DNA of 64,000 nucleotides, from the NCBI GenBank assembly GCA_028819345.1, contig JAPPLW010000082.1:1-64000 (forward strand), read 5' to 3'. Both the position numbers and the translations under genes were made by a program. Shown one piece after another: positions 47,901 to 58,466 of the stretch (within the stretch, counting starts at the first letter, position 1; each line of letters opens with the position of its first letter). A model generated the notes under the pieces. That model was not told the DNA's origin. It did no database searches and saw only the letters and a list, made by a program, of their open reading frames with translations. Origin of the DNA: a bacterium (GTDB lineage: Bacteria > Actinomycetota > Acidimicrobiia > Spongiisociales > ZC4RG35).

Positions 47901-49214
47901 ATGACAAGGATCGTCCCTCGACGATTGTTGATGGCCACTGCGGCCGTGTTTGTGATGTTGGGAGCCGCCTGCGGGGAACCTGAGCCGCCGGAGTACCTGG
48001 GCGACGGCTCGCTGGGCACGGTGGTAGTGGTGCAGGGTGAGTCGGTCCAGATCCGGTCCGTCTACACCAGTCCCGGCGAGATCGGCCTCCTGGGGAACTC
48101 CGCGGAGAAGGCCATCGTGCTGGCGGTGGAGGACTACGGGACCGTCCACGGCTTCGATGTAAACCTGGGGGTGGGACTCGACGACATGTGCTCCCCCGAA
48201 GGCGGGATGATCACCGCCTCGCTGGTGATCGCCGAGGGAGACGTGTTGGGGGTGGTTGGCACCAACTGTTCGGCAGCGGCCGCCGAGGCCTCGCCGCTCA
48301 TCACCAGCGCCGGCATGGTGTTGATCTCACCATCCAACACCGCGCCGTCGCTCACTTCGGACCTGGCCGGGAACGAGGGCGAAAGCCACTTCCCCGGCTA
48401 CTACCGCACGGCCCACAACGACCTGATCCAGGGAGAGGCCTCTGCTCACTTCCTGTATGGAGAAGGCGTCTCCAGCGCGGCTGTCGTGCACGACGGCGGA
48501 CCCTACACCATGGGCCTGGCCACCGCCTTCGCCAACGCATTCGAGAGAGAAGGGGGCGTGATCACGGGCACTTGGGAAGTCGACCGCAAGGAACAGGAGT
48601 TCGAGCAGGTGCTCACCGAGATAGCCGAAGGCGAACCGGAGGCCCTGTTCTTCCCGATCTTCTACCCGACCGGAAAGTACCTGGTGGAGCAGGCGGCCGA
48701 GATGCCGGCTTTCTCGGACATGGTGTTCGCCGGTGCCGACGGTCTGCTCGGCGACAGTTTCCTCTCGCTGCCCGAGAGCGAGGGCATGTACATATCGGGT
48801 CCCGACGACCGCTTCGGAGACAACGTCAACCAGCGCACCGGCTGGAGCGCCACGGATCTGGAGGCCCGTCTAACGGAGATCGAGGGCGGACCGCCCAGCA
48901 ATGCCTTCTGGGGGCACGCCTACGACGCCACCGTCATGTTGCTGGACGCCATCTCCGCCGCGTCATACCTGCGGTCCGGCGACAACGCCCTGGTCATAGA
49001 CCGGGCCGGGTTGCGGGAATACCTCGACAACCTCTCCGGATTCCATGGAGTGACCGGCGTTCTCAGTTGCGACGAGTTCGGAGACTGCGGCGCCTCCCGG
49101 GTGGTGATCCACGAACACCTGGACTCCACCAACCTCCAGGCCACCAGGGAGAACATAGTCTTCGAGGTCGGCCCGGAAGGCCAGCAGACCCGGGAGTCCC
49201 TAACCGAGCACTGA
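47901..49214 (+). CDS. Periplasmic-binding lipoprotein, LivJ/branched-chain amino acid type
   Basis: This 437-aa protein has a signal peptide with lipobox LGAAC (Cys about 24) and a type I periplasmic-binding fold of the LivJ group: SPGEIGLLGNSAEKAIVLAV, VLGVVGTNCSAAAAEASPLI, SPSNTAPSLT, FWGHAYDATVMLLDAI. It would bind a small ligand outside the membrane. No ABC permease or ATPase is adjacent, so it either feeds a distant transporter or is a sensor. AAGGAGA lies about 10 nt before the ATG. Confidence 0.82.
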   Translation: MTRIVPRRLLMATAAVFVMLGAACGEPEPPEYLGDGSLGTVVVVQGESVQIRSVYTSPGEIGLLGNSAEKAIVLAVEDYGTVHGFDVNLGVGLDDMCSPEGGMITASLVIAEGDVLGVVGTNCSAAAAEASPLITSAGMVLISPSNTAPSLTSDLAGNEGESHFPGYYRTAHNDLIQGEASAHFLYGEGVSSAAVVHDGGPYTMGLATAFANAFEREGGVITGTWEVDRKEQEFEQVLTEIAEGEPEALFFPIFYPTGKYLVEQAAEMPAFSDMVFAGADGLLGDSFLSLPESEGMYISGPDDRFGDNVNQRTGWSATDLEARLTEIEGGPPSNAFWGHAYDATVMLLDAISAASYLRSGDNALVIDRAGLREYLDNLSGFHGVTGVLSCDEFGDCGASRVVIHEHLDSTNLQATRENIVFEVGPEGQQTRESLTEH

Positions 49215-49304
49215 CGAGCCATTGCTCTGCAGCCGCCGAGTACATCAGTGGGGTTCCGGATCGGCGGGGATTGACGGGCGATAAACGCGCTGTCCAGTGA
49301 GCAG

Positions 49305-50150
49305 CTAGTAACTCGTGAAAGTGAGTACACCCAGCCCGTAGTCGTTGGTGCTGGCGAGGGCCACCATGGTCTGGTGCACGTCCCGGGCCACGTCCATGAT
49401 CAACGCCTCGCTGGCGGTGGCGTCCTGCAACCCGAACTTGGTCATAACCGTGATGGCGTAGGGGCGGTTGGGGAGGAACACGATTCCCACGTCGCAGCGG
49501 ACCCGTTCCATGCCGCCCGACTTGTTGGCCACCGCCAGGTCGGAGGGTATCGCCCGGTTCAACGGCGTCGACTTGGGCTTTCCGAGGATGCGCAGGACCT
49601 GCTCCGCCACTCCTGGCGAGGGCTTGCCCCGGTACAGCACCTCCATCATCGCCACCAACTCGTTCGGCGTCGAGACGTTCTCCTCGCCGCGGTCTATGGC
49701 TTCGCTGTCCATCATCTTGCGCCTCAACCTGGTCTCTGTGAGGCCCATGCCGTCCAGCAGCGCGTTGGTCGCCTCCATGCCCGCCCAGTCGATGCACATG
49801 TTGGTCGAGGTGTTGTCCGACACGATGATCATCAGGATGGCGATGTCCAGCACCGACAACTCGGGCTCGCTCTCCATGTAGTGGATCACCCCGCTGCCCC
49901 TTCCGTACATCTCGGGTGTGATCCTTACCCGGTCGGTGAGGTCTATCTCCCCCTGTTCGGCGCGGGCCAGCAACTGCGTCAGGATGTGGATCTTGATGCT
50001 GGACGCCGTGGGAAACACCTCATCGCCGCGGATGGAGAACCCGTCTCCACGTTCCAGATCCAGCACCGAAACCGCCGCTACTCCCTCGAAACCCTCGACT
50101 CTTTGACGCGACCGCTTCTCCAAGCGCTCCCATAGGCTCCTGTAGCTCAT
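49305..50150 (-). CDS. Class A beta-lactamase-like serine hydrolase without signal peptide
   Basis: This 281-aa protein has all active-site motifs of class A enzymes: SSIK (S50, K53), SDN (111-113), a Glu-rich omega-loop region (DSEAIDRGEEN, about 148-158) and KSG (210-212). It lacks a signal peptide: it starts MSYRSLWERLEKRSRQRVEG. It is thus probably cytoplasmic and may not be a resistance enzyme. ATG at 50150 has AAGGAGA 8 nt upstream. It lies 81 bp downstream of the nucleoside permease gene and may be the last gene of that operon. Confidence 0.85.
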   Translation of the reverse strand: MSYRSLWERLEKRSRQRVEGFEGVAAVSVLDLERGDGFSIRGDEVFPTASSIKIHILTQLLARAEQGEIDLTDRVRITPEMYGRGSGVIHYMESEPELSVLDIAILMIIVSDNTSTNMCIDWAGMEATNALLDGMGLTETRLRRKMMDSEAIDRGEENVSTPNELVAMMEVLYRGKPSPGVAEQVLRILGKPKSTPLNRAIPSDLAVANKSGGMERVRCDVGIVFLPNRPYAITVMTKFGLQDATASEALIMDVARDVHQTMVALASTNDYGLGVLTFTSY

Positions 50151-50231
50151 CACTTCTCTCCTTGCTTCTTTCCGCGGCACGGCCATCGCTCCCTGGCTCG
50201 TCCCCGACCTCCCTCTCCTGTCCAAGCTTAA

Positions 50232-51149
50232 TCAACCGGCGGTGGTCAGGTCGAGGAGGCGGGCGAATCGTTTGCGGGCGATGATCAGCGCCAGCAGGGT
50301 CACTACGAAGGGCAGAGCGTCGGTGATCTGCACCGGCAGGCCGTTGCCCTGGAAGCGGAAACCCAGCGCCTCGGCCAGGGCGAACAGGGCGGCGGCCGCC
50401 AGCACGCCCACCGGATGGGCGCGGCCCAGCATCACCGCCACCACCGCCACCCAACCGCGCCCGCTTGACATGTTCTCGGCGAACTGCACGACGTTGCCCA
50501 GGGACAGCTGGGCCCCGGCCAGCCCGGCCAAGGCGCCTGACGCCAGCACCGCCCCGTACTTGTAGACGGTGGGACTCACTCCCAGGGTCTCCGCCGCCAA
50601 CGGGCGTTCACCAACCCCTCTCAGACGCAGGCCCACCGGAGTCCGGAAGAGGAACACCCACAACGCCGGTACCAGCAACAGAGCAACGTAGGTGAGAATC
50701 GTGTTGTCGAAGAGGACGGGACCGATCCACGGGATGTCGGAGAGAACCGGGATGGCGATCCGGTCCAGGCCGTCGATCCGGGGATGCTGGAACACCCCCC
50801 GCACGTCGAAGAGCTGCGGCAGGAGGAACCCTGTGAGTCCCATCGCCAGCAGATTCAGTGCTATCCCCAGCACGATCGGGTCGCCGCGGCGGGTAACCGT
50901 GCCGTACGCCAACGCCAGGGAGATCAGCATCCCGGCCGCAATCCCGAACACAACTCCCAGCGTCCAGCTGATCGCCAGGTAGGAACCGGCCACCGCCGCG
51001 AAGGCGCCCGCCAGCATGATCCCCTCCAGGGCGATCTGGAAGACCCCCGCCCGCTCGCAGATCATGCCTCCCAGCGCGGCCAGGAGGATGGGGATCATCG
51101 CCCGGGTCGCCGAGTCGAACAGGGCGGCGTCCAAGATCTGTTCGAACAT
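50232..51149 (-). CDS. ABC transporter permease, nucleoside (BMP-type) importer, second
   Basis: This 305-aa membrane protein of the branched-chain-type permease fold (about eight helices) contains LAALGGMICERAGVFQIALEG, the N-terminal signature of nucleoside importers of the BmpDEFG/NupOPQ type, and the coupling loop LRLRGVGERPLAAETLGV. Its start overlaps the preceding permease stop by one base. Encoded with BMP lipoprotein, ATPase and another permease. Confidence 0.9.
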   Translation of the reverse strand: MFEQILDAALFDSATRAMIPILLAALGGMICERAGVFQIALEGIMLAGAFAAVAGSYLAISWTLGVVFGIAAGMLISLALAYGTVTRRGDPIVLGIALNLLAMGLTGFLLPQLFDVRGVFQHPRIDGLDRIAIPVLSDIPWIGPVLFDNTILTYVALLLVPALWVFLFRTPVGLRLRGVGERPLAAETLGVSPTVYKYGAVLASGALAGLAGAQLSLGNVVQFAENMSSGRGWVAVVAVMLGRAHPVGVLAAAALFALAEALGFRFQGNGLPVQITDALPFVVTLLALIIARKRFARLLDLTTAG

Positions 51150-52243
51150 CAGACCTCTCCGACCGCCGCGGACTCCGCATCGCTCACCTCGGTGGAAGGG
51201 CGTTCACCCCGCCGGATGGCCAGCCGGCACGCCACCGCCACGATCACCACTGCCTGCAGCACCTGGGAGAGGCGCCATGAGACACCGGCGTTTCGCTGCA
51301 TGGCAAGTCCGCCGATCTGGAGGGCCGAGAAGAACATTCCCGTGATGAAGATGGGGATTGGGCGATTGACCGCCAGAAGGGAGACCAGCAGGCCCGTCCA
51401 GGCAAACCCGGCGAGCACCAACTCCCCGTCGATGAATCGCAGGGCCTCGCCGATGATGAGATGGGTCCCGATCAGTCCGCCGATGGCGCCGGCCACCACC
51501 ATCACCTGGACGGTTCGCTGCTCGACGTCGATCCCTCCGTAGCGGGCCGAGCGCATGTTGAAACCGGTCATCTGGGACTCATACCCCGCCACCGACCGCG
51601 CGTACACCATCCAAAGGAGCGCAACCAGAACTATGACCAGTATCAGTGATAGGCTCACGCCTCCGAAGATCGGCATCTTTGGCATCCGGGCCGTCTCTGG
51701 AACCTGGCGAGTGGACGTGAGAGTGACGGCGTCGTCCAAAAGTTGAAACCGCACCAGGTAACCGGTGATAGCGCGGGCCACGTAGTTGAGGAGAAGGCTC
51801 GTGATCAGGATGGGAAGACGGAGCCAGGTCTGTCCGTAGGCGGGGAGCAACCCCCACACTGCTCCCACCACCGCGCCGGCGAGCATCGCCAGCGGGACGA
51901 TCACATACCCCGGGCCGGGCACGTAGATGGCCACGATCGTTCCCGCCAGGCCGCCGATCACCATCTGACCCTCTCCCCCCAGGTTGATGATTCCCGACCG
52001 GAAGGCTATGGAGACCGCCAGCGCCATGCCGATGATCGGTACCGACCTGCCGAGGGTGTTGCGCAACCCCGAACCTGTAACGGCGCCGGTGAACATCTCC
52101 CCCCCGGCTGCCAGGGGGTCGCCTCCGGTGACGGCCACGATGGCCGCAGCCAGGGCAAAGGCGAACAACAGCGAGAAAGTGACCGGGCTCCTCACGGCCC
52201 GCCGGCTCATGTCCCCGACTTCGTTCAGGACTCGCTCAAGCAA
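51149..52243 (-). CDS. ABC transporter permease, nucleoside (BMP-type) importer, first
   Basis: This 364-aa membrane protein has IAFRSGIINLGGEGQMVIGG, the matching signature of the other permease of BMP-type importers, and GFNMRSARYGGIDVEQRT as coupling loop. It forms the channel with the second permease. Start overlaps the ATPase stop by 8 bp. Confidence 0.9.
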   Translation of the reverse strand: MLERVLNEVGDMSRRAVRSPVTFSLLFAFALAAAIVAVTGGDPLAAGGEMFTGAVTGSGLRNTLGRSVPIIGMALAVSIAFRSGIINLGGEGQMVIGGLAGTIVAIYVPGPGYVIVPLAMLAGAVVGAVWGLLPAYGQTWLRLPILITSLLLNYVARAITGYLVRFQLLDDAVTLTSTRQVPETARMPKMPIFGGVSLSLILVIVLVALLWMVYARSVAGYESQMTGFNMRSARYGGIDVEQRTVQVMVVAGAIGGLIGTHLIIGEALRFIDGELVLAGFAWTGLLVSLLAVNRPIPIFITGMFFSALQIGGLAMQRNAGVSWRLSQVLQAVVIVAVACRLAIRRGERPSTEVSDAESAAVGEV

Positions 52244-53759
52244 CCGCCGCCTCCAGGTGCGCTCCGGTCATGTAGAGGCCGATCTCGGGCTCATCGACAG
52301 TGCGAGGATCCAGAGTGGCGACGATGCTCCCCTCGAACATCACCAGGATGCGGGTACTGAGAGCAAGGATCTCCGACAACTCCGCCGACACCATCAGCAC
52401 CGCTCCGCCTTGGTCGCGGTAGCGGATCAACTGGCTGTGGACGAACTCGATGGCGCCGATGTCCAACCCGCGGGTGGGCTGCTCGGCTATCAGAAGAGGG
52501 GTCCCGTGTTCCATCTCCCGGGCGACCACGACCTTCTGCAGGTTCCCACCCGAAAGCGTGGAGACCGGACCTGCCACCGAACCCGCCTTTATGTCGAACA
52601 CCTCCACCAGACGCCGGGTGAGCCGGGCCACCGCGCCACGGTCGAACCAGCCTCTACGTTGGACAGTCTCCTCCCGGTGATGACCAATGAGAAGGTTCTC
52701 CGAGACCGACGCCTGGCGGATTGTGCCCACCCCGTAGCGGTCCTCGGGGATGTAGGCCAAGCCTGCCGCTCGCCGCCCCGCCACATCGGCCATGGTGATG
52801 TCGGTTCCCGACAGGGTCACGGCGCCGGTGTCGGCCTCCGTCAGACCGCAGAGAGCCTCGATCAACTCGCTCTGCCCGTTCCCCGCCACGCCGGCTATCC
52901 CGACTATCTCTCCGGACCTGACCTGGAAACTGGCGTCCTTCACCACCGCACGGCCGTGCCCGCCCAGAACGGTCAGGTTCTCCACCTCCAGCACCGCTTG
53001 GTCCGGTTGGTGCTCGGGGGCTCTGCGATCCAGATCCACCGCCCGGCCGGTCATGTGCAGGGTGATCTCGGCCGGGTCGGTTTCGGCGGTCACCAGGTCG
53101 GCCACCGCCCGGCCGTTGCGCAGCACGGTGACCCGGTCGGAGATGGCCATCACCTCGCCCAGCTTGTGGGTGATGAAGATGATCGTGCGTCCCGCCTCGC
53201 GTAAGCGCCTGATCACTTCGAACAACTGGTCCCTCTCCTGGGGGGTGAGCACCGCGGTGGGCTCGTCCAAGATCAGGACCTGGGCGTCCCGGTAGAGGGC
53301 CTTCAATATCTCGACCCGCTGCAACACCCCGACGGGTAGATCCTCCACCGCCGCCTCGGGATCGACCGCCAGTCCGTAGCGATCGGCCAGGTCGCTGACC
53401 CGGGCGACGCCGGCGGACCGGTCGATCAACCCGCGGCGGCGGGGCTCCTGGCGGAATACCACGTTCTCGGCCACGCTCAGGGTCGGGAACAGCTTGAAGG
53501 ATTGGTGCACCATCCCCAGTCCGGCGGCGATGGCGTCGAGGGCCGAAGAGAACTCGACCCGCTCCCCCCGTATGAATATCTCTCCCTCGTCGGGAGGGAA
53601 GAGACCGTAGAGAAGTGACATCAGGGTGGTCTTTCCCGCCCCGTTCTCACCCACTATGGCATGGATCTCCGCGGGACGCACGGCCAGGTCGACGGCGTCG
53701 TTGGCAAGGACGCCGGGGTACCGCTTAGTTATCCCGCGGAGCTCCAGCTCAAATGTCAA
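52236..53759 (-). CDS. ABC transporter ATPase with two nucleotide-binding domains, nucleoside importer
   Basis: This 507-aa tandem ATPase is of the sugar/nucleoside (RbsA/NupO) type. Domain 1 has Walker [10 protein letters not shown] (about 37-45), [11 protein letters not shown] and [10 protein letters not shown]. Domain 2 has the degenerate Walker [11 protein letters not shown] and the signature [15 protein letters not shown] with [12 protein letters not shown], as usual for this group. It powers the two permeases. TTG at 53759 starts 4 bp after the BMP stop. Confidence 0.92.
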   Translation of the reverse strand: MTFELELRGITKRYPGVLANDAVDLAVRPAEIHAIVGENGAGKTTLMSLLYGLFPPDEGEIFIRGERVEFSSALDAIAAGLGMVHQSFKLFPTLSVAENVVFRQEPRRRGLIDRSAGVARVSDLADRYGLAVDPEAAVEDLPVGVLQRVEILKALYRDAQVLILDEPTAVLTPQERDQLFEVIRRLREAGRTIIFITHKLGEVMAISDRVTVLRNGRAVADLVTAETDPAEITLHMTGRAVDLDRRAPEHQPDQAVLEVENLTVLGGHGRAVVKDASFQVRSGEIVGIAGVAGNGQSELIEALCGLTEADTGAVTLSGTDITMADVAGRRAAGLAYIPEDRYGVGTIRQASVSENLLIGHHREETVQRRGWFDRGAVARLTRRLVEVFDIKAGSVAGPVSTLSGGNLQKVVVAREMEHGTPLLIAEQPTRGLDIGAIEFVHSQLIRYRDQGGAVLMVSAELSEILALSTRILVMFEGSIVATLDPRTVDEPEIGLYMTGAHLEAAVA

Positions 53760-53763
53760 GTAC

Positions 53764-54794
53764 TCAACCGAACAGGGGGTCGGGGACCACTATGTCGCCG
53801 CTGACGATGGCGTCCCGGGCGTCGCGGACCTCCGCCACGATGTCGGGATGGTCGGCGATCACGCACTGGCTGTCCGCCAGGACCTCGTCGGACTCCAGCG
53901 CCATCACGCCGGTGCCGCCCTCGGCCAGCCCGAAGGCCACCACCGGACCGGCGGTCCCGTCGAGGACCTGCTTCGCCAACTGCTCGACCAGCACGTCCAC
54001 CAGCTTCAGGTTGTTGTCGACGATGTGTCCCGGCGCCTCGGGGCACTGGTTGACGTCGACGCCGTAGCTCAAGAAGCCCTCCTGCACGGCGGCTTCGAAA
54101 ATGCCGCCGTTGGATCCGGCGCCCACCGCGAAGATGTGGTCTGCGCCGCGGGCCGCTACCGCCAGGGCTTGCTCCTTGGCGCGGGCGGGATCGGAGAAGG
54201 GGTTGTCTCCACCGATGAACACCTGGGTGTCGTTGATGGAGGGGTCGATGCTCTGGGCGCCCAGCGCGAAGCTGTCCGACCAGCGATGGAGGAACGGGAT
54301 GTCCAGGGCCACCACCGAGCCGATCTCCTTGGCCTCGCTGAGGCGTCCGGCCATAATTCCCAGCAGGTACGCCCCCTCGTGCTCGCGGAACACTCCGCAG
54401 TGCAGGTTGGCGGCCGGCTCGTTGGGGCAGGCGTCGATCAGGATGAATTTCTGATCGGGGTTGGCCTTGGATAGCTCGTCGGCCAACTCGACCAGGGTGA
54501 AGGTGGTGAGCACCACAATGTCGGGCGCCTCGTCGATGGCGGCCTCGATGTTGGCGCGCCGGTCGGAATCGTTGGTCGATTCGAAGGTCTTCCAGGTCCC
54601 GTCCAGTTCCTCTGCGACTCTCTGCGTGCCGACTTGGCCGAGTTCAAGGAACTTGTTGACACCGATCGGATTGGGAGTCACATAGATGAGGCTCGGCCCT
54701 TCGGCGGCCGCTTCTTCATCGTCGCCTCCGCATGCCGAGGCCAGCAGGGCCAAGGCAGCCATCAAGGCAATGCCCAGGATCATCTTGCGGTTCT

Positions 54795-54798
<4 letters not shown>
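53764..54798 (-). CDS. BMP family nucleoside-binding lipoprotein
   Basis: This 344-aa protein has a lipobox LLASACGG (Cys about 23) and the BMP/PnrA fold: NKFLELGQVGTQRVAEEL, VVLTTFTLVELADELSK, CGVFREHEGAYLLGIMAG, ALDIPFLHRWSDSFALGAQS and HIFAVGAGSNGGIFEAA. It captures purine or other nucleosides for the ABC importer. The ATG overlaps the mtnA stop by 4 bp, so salvage enzyme and import are coupled. Confidence 0.91.
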
Positions 54799-55889
<1,091 letters not shown>

Positions 55890-55899
55890 AGCAATCCTC

Positions 55900-55906
55900 T
55901 AGCCTA
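55900..55906. promoter_or_regulatory. Shared bidirectional -10 element TAGCCTA
   Basis: TAGCCT on the plus strand ends 8 nt before the deaminase ATG; the same bases read TAGGCT on the minus strand and lie 11 nt before the mtnA ATG. Only 24 bp separate the two starts. Confidence 0.45.
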
Positions 55907-55913
55907 TAGGAAG

Positions 55914-57230
55914 ATGCCGCAGACCCGTCGATACGTGGCCGATCACCTGATTCCCATGGAGCCGGAAGGCGTCATCCACTCACCGGGCGTCGTAGACACC
56001 GAAGACGGAGTGGTGGTGTGGGCGGGGAAGGCCGAGGAGGCCCCGGACCTCGCCGAGAGCACGACCGAACGGGTGGAGGGCGTGCTGCTCCCCGGGATGG
56101 TGAACATCCATTGTCACACTCCCATGGTCCTCCTGCGGGGCGCGGGAGAGAACCTGCCGGTGGACCGGTGGCTACACGAGGTGATGTGGCCGCGGGAGGC
56201 CCGCCTCACCCCCGAGGACGTGGAGGTGGGGATGGCCGCCGGCGCCGCGGAACTGCTGGCCGGGGGCGTGACCACCTCGTTGGAGATGTACTTCTGCGGG
56301 GAGGCCGTGGCAGCCGGAGCGGTCTGGGCGGGGCTCCGGTGCGTTGTCACCGCTCCGCTCATCGAAGACCCGAAGCTGAGCGGGATGTTCGGCTCCCTGC
56401 AGCACCAGTTGGACGAGATGACCGAACTCATCAGGCGTTGGGAGGAGAGCACCCTGATTCAGGTGGGAATCGGACCCCACGCCGTGTACTCCCTCTCCGA
56501 GGAGTGCCTGCGGAGCGTGGCCGACGCGGCGGCCACCCACGGGGCGCTGGTCCACATCCACGTCGATGAGCAGGAGTGGGAGGTGGAGGCGGTACGCAAG
56601 CAGACGGGAATGTCGGCCACCGCCTTCCTGAAGGAGGTGGGCATCCTGGACTCGCCCACTATGGCCGCCCACTCGGTGTGGATCTCACCCGAGGACATCG
56701 ACATCCTGGCCGAGTCGGGAGCGGGGGTGGCCCACTGTCCCTGTTCCAACGGCAAGCACGCCTCCGGCATCGCCCCGGTGGCGGAGATGCGGGCGGCCGG
56801 GATCCCGGTGGGAATCGCCACCGACGGACCGGCTTCCCACCATCGCCTGGACATGTTCGAGGAGATGCGGATGGCCATGCGCCTGGCCCGCATCCGCTCC
56901 CAGGACGCCGCAGCCCTCCTGCCCCACGAAGCCCTGGCGATGGTGACCCGGGAAGCGGCAGACGCCATCCGCCGGCCCGACCTGGGCAGGCTGGCGCCGG
57001 GGAGCCCAGCCGACATGATCGCCGTCTCCCCCTCCGGCGCGGCCTTCGGTCCGGTGATCCCCGAAGAAGACGATCTCGTGTCGCGGCTGGTCTGGTCGGG
57101 GTCCCCCGCCGCGGTTCACGCCGCTTGGGTGGCGGGAAGGCAGGTGATGTCGGAGGGCGAGGTGCTCACCGTAGACGTCGAAGCGGTCGGCAGGGACGTC
57201 GCCGGCCGCGCCCGCAGGCTGGCCGGATGA
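55914..57230 (+). CDS. Amidohydrolase, MTA/SAH/5'-deoxyadenosine deaminase-like
   Basis: This 438-aa metal-dependent amidohydrolase has LLPGMVNIHCHTPMVLLRGA (HxH), GVTTSLEMYFC, GPHAVYSLSEECL, VHIHVDEQEWE, HSVWISPEDIDIL, HCPCSNGKHASGI and GIATDGPASHHRLDMFEEM. These follow the MtaD/SAH deaminase pattern of TrzN-like enzymes. It would deaminate the adenine ring of MTA, SAH or 5'-deoxyadenosine to the inosine form. ATG at 55914 is used; a much longer frame upstream is antisense to mtnA. The stop overlaps the cupin gene (ATGA). Confidence 0.87.
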   Translation: MPQTRRYVADHLIPMEPEGVIHSPGVVDTEDGVVVWAGKAEEAPDLAESTTERVEGVLLPGMVNIHCHTPMVLLRGAGENLPVDRWLHEVMWPREARLTPEDVEVGMAAGAAELLAGGVTTSLEMYFCGEAVAAGAVWAGLRCVVTAPLIEDPKLSGMFGSLQHQLDEMTELIRRWEESTLIQVGIGPHAVYSLSEECLRSVADAAATHGALVHIHVDEQEWEVEAVRKQTGMSATAFLKEVGILDSPTMAAHSVWISPEDIDILAESGAGVAHCPCSNGKHASGIAPVAEMRAAGIPVGIATDGPASHHRLDMFEEMRMAMRLARIRSQDAAALLPHEALAMVTREAADAIRRPDLGRLAPGSPADMIAVSPSGAAFGPVIPEEDDLVSRLVWSGSPAAVHAAWVAGRQVMSEGEVLTVDVEAVGRDVAGRARRLAG

Positions 57231-57673
57231 ACGCCGACCAGGTCATCTCCCTCCTGGGCCTCGAGCCCCTTCCGGCCGAAGGCGGCATGTGGACCCGGAT
57301 CTGGCTCGACGATCACGGAAGCGCCATCTATTTCCTGATGCGACCCGGAGACTTCTCCGCCATGCACCGGCTGGACGCTCCCGAGATCTGGCATCACTAC
57401 CTGGGCGCACCGGCCAGCATGCTGCTGCTGCACCCCGGCGGGTCGGTGGACCAGCCCGTCCTCGGAAAAGCGTTACAGGAAGGCCAGCGGCCCTGCGTAA
57501 CGGTGCCGGCCGGGGTGTGGATGGGCGCCTCCACCACCGGCGACTGGAGCCTGGTGGGCGCCACCATGGCGCCCCCGTGGCACCCGGGCCGCTTCGAACT
57601 GGGCGACCGCGCCGACCTGATCGGCCAATATCCCCGGGCAGCCGGCCGCATCAAAGAACTCACCCGGAACTGA
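57227..57673 (+). CDS. Cupin, DUF985 family
   Basis: This 148-aa protein has the DUF985 (cupin 5) pattern: SAIYFLMRPGDFSAMHRLDA, PEIWHHYLGA, VTVPAGVWMGAS and LVGATMAPPWHPGRFELGD. The family binds small ligands or metal; its role is unknown, possibly epimerase- or sugar-related. It overlaps the deaminase gene by 4 bp, which ties it to this nucleoside pathway. Confidence 0.85.
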   Translation: MNADQVISLLGLEPLPAEGGMWTRIWLDDHGSAIYFLMRPGDFSAMHRLDAPEIWHHYLGAPASMLLLHPGGSVDQPVLGKALQEGQRPCVTVPAGVWMGASTTGDWSLVGATMAPPWHPGRFELGDRADLIGQYPRAAGRIKELTRN

Positions 57674-57679
57674 CCTGCG

Positions 57680-58453
57680 ATGAGCGTCCTCCCCACCCCT
57701 GCCTCCATGCTCGATCTCTCGGGGCTGGTAGTGGCCGTCACCGGGGCGGGAGGCGGGATCGGCCAGGGAATCGCACGGCGATTCTCCCAGGCCGGAGCCT
57801 CGCTGGTGGCTCACACCCGCACCACCGACCTGGGACCTCTGATCGAGTCGGTGCCGGGACCGGCCGCCGAAGTGATGGCCGACCTGCGTCTACCCGACGG
57901 ACCCGACCTGGTGGTGGAGGCGGCCGTGGCCTCCTTCGGCAAGCTCGACGTCCTGGTGAACAACGCCGCCGACCAGACTCTGGTGGCGATGCCGGAGATG
58001 GACGACGAGCAGTGGCAGAGGATGGTCGACACCAATCTGACCGCCGTGCACCGTCTCACGCAGGCGGTTGCGGCCCATCTCATCTCCCGGCAGTCCCCGG
58101 GCTCGGTGATCCACATCTCGTCGATCGAGGGCAGCCAGCCGGCCCCGCTCCACGGCCACTATGCGGTGACCAAGGCCGGCGTGATCATGCACGCCCGGGC
58201 CGCCGCGCTGGAGTACGGCGCCCACGGCATCCGCGTGAACTCGGTCTCCCCGGGCCTGATCCATCGGGCCGGGCTCACCGAACAGTTTCCGGAAGGGGTG
58301 GCCCGCTGGAAGGCCGCCGCGCCCCTGACGAGACTGGGCACCCCCGAGGACGTGGCGGACGCCTGTGTCTTCTTGGCGTCACCCCTTGCCCGGTGGATAA
58401 CCGGCGCCGACCTGGTGGTGGACGGCGGAGTCCTCGCCCATCCGACCTGGTGA
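57680..58453 (+). CDS. Short-chain dehydrogenase/reductase
   Basis: This 257-aa SDR has TGAGGGIGQGIA (NAD-binding), VLVNNAADQT, a Ser in IHISSIEGSQPA and the catalytic YxxxK in YAVTKAG, and ends with ADLVVDGG. It is one of two SDR genes between cupin and aldolase; substrate could be a sugar, sugar phosphate or aldehyde from the nucleoside pathway. Starts 6 bp after the cupin stop. Confidence 0.88.
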   Translation: MSVLPTPASMLDLSGLVVAVTGAGGGIGQGIARRFSQAGASLVAHTRTTDLGPLIESVPGPAAEVMADLRLPDGPDLVVEAAVASFGKLDVLVNNAADQTLVAMPEMDDEQWQRMVDTNLTAVHRLTQAVAAHLISRQSPGSVIHISSIEGSQPAPLHGHYAVTKAGVIMHARAAALEYGAHGIRVNSVSPGLIHRAGLTEQFPEGVARWKAAAPLTRLGTPEDVADACVFLASPLARWITGADLVVDGGVLAHPTW

Positions 58454-58466
58454 TGAAGGACTAGCC

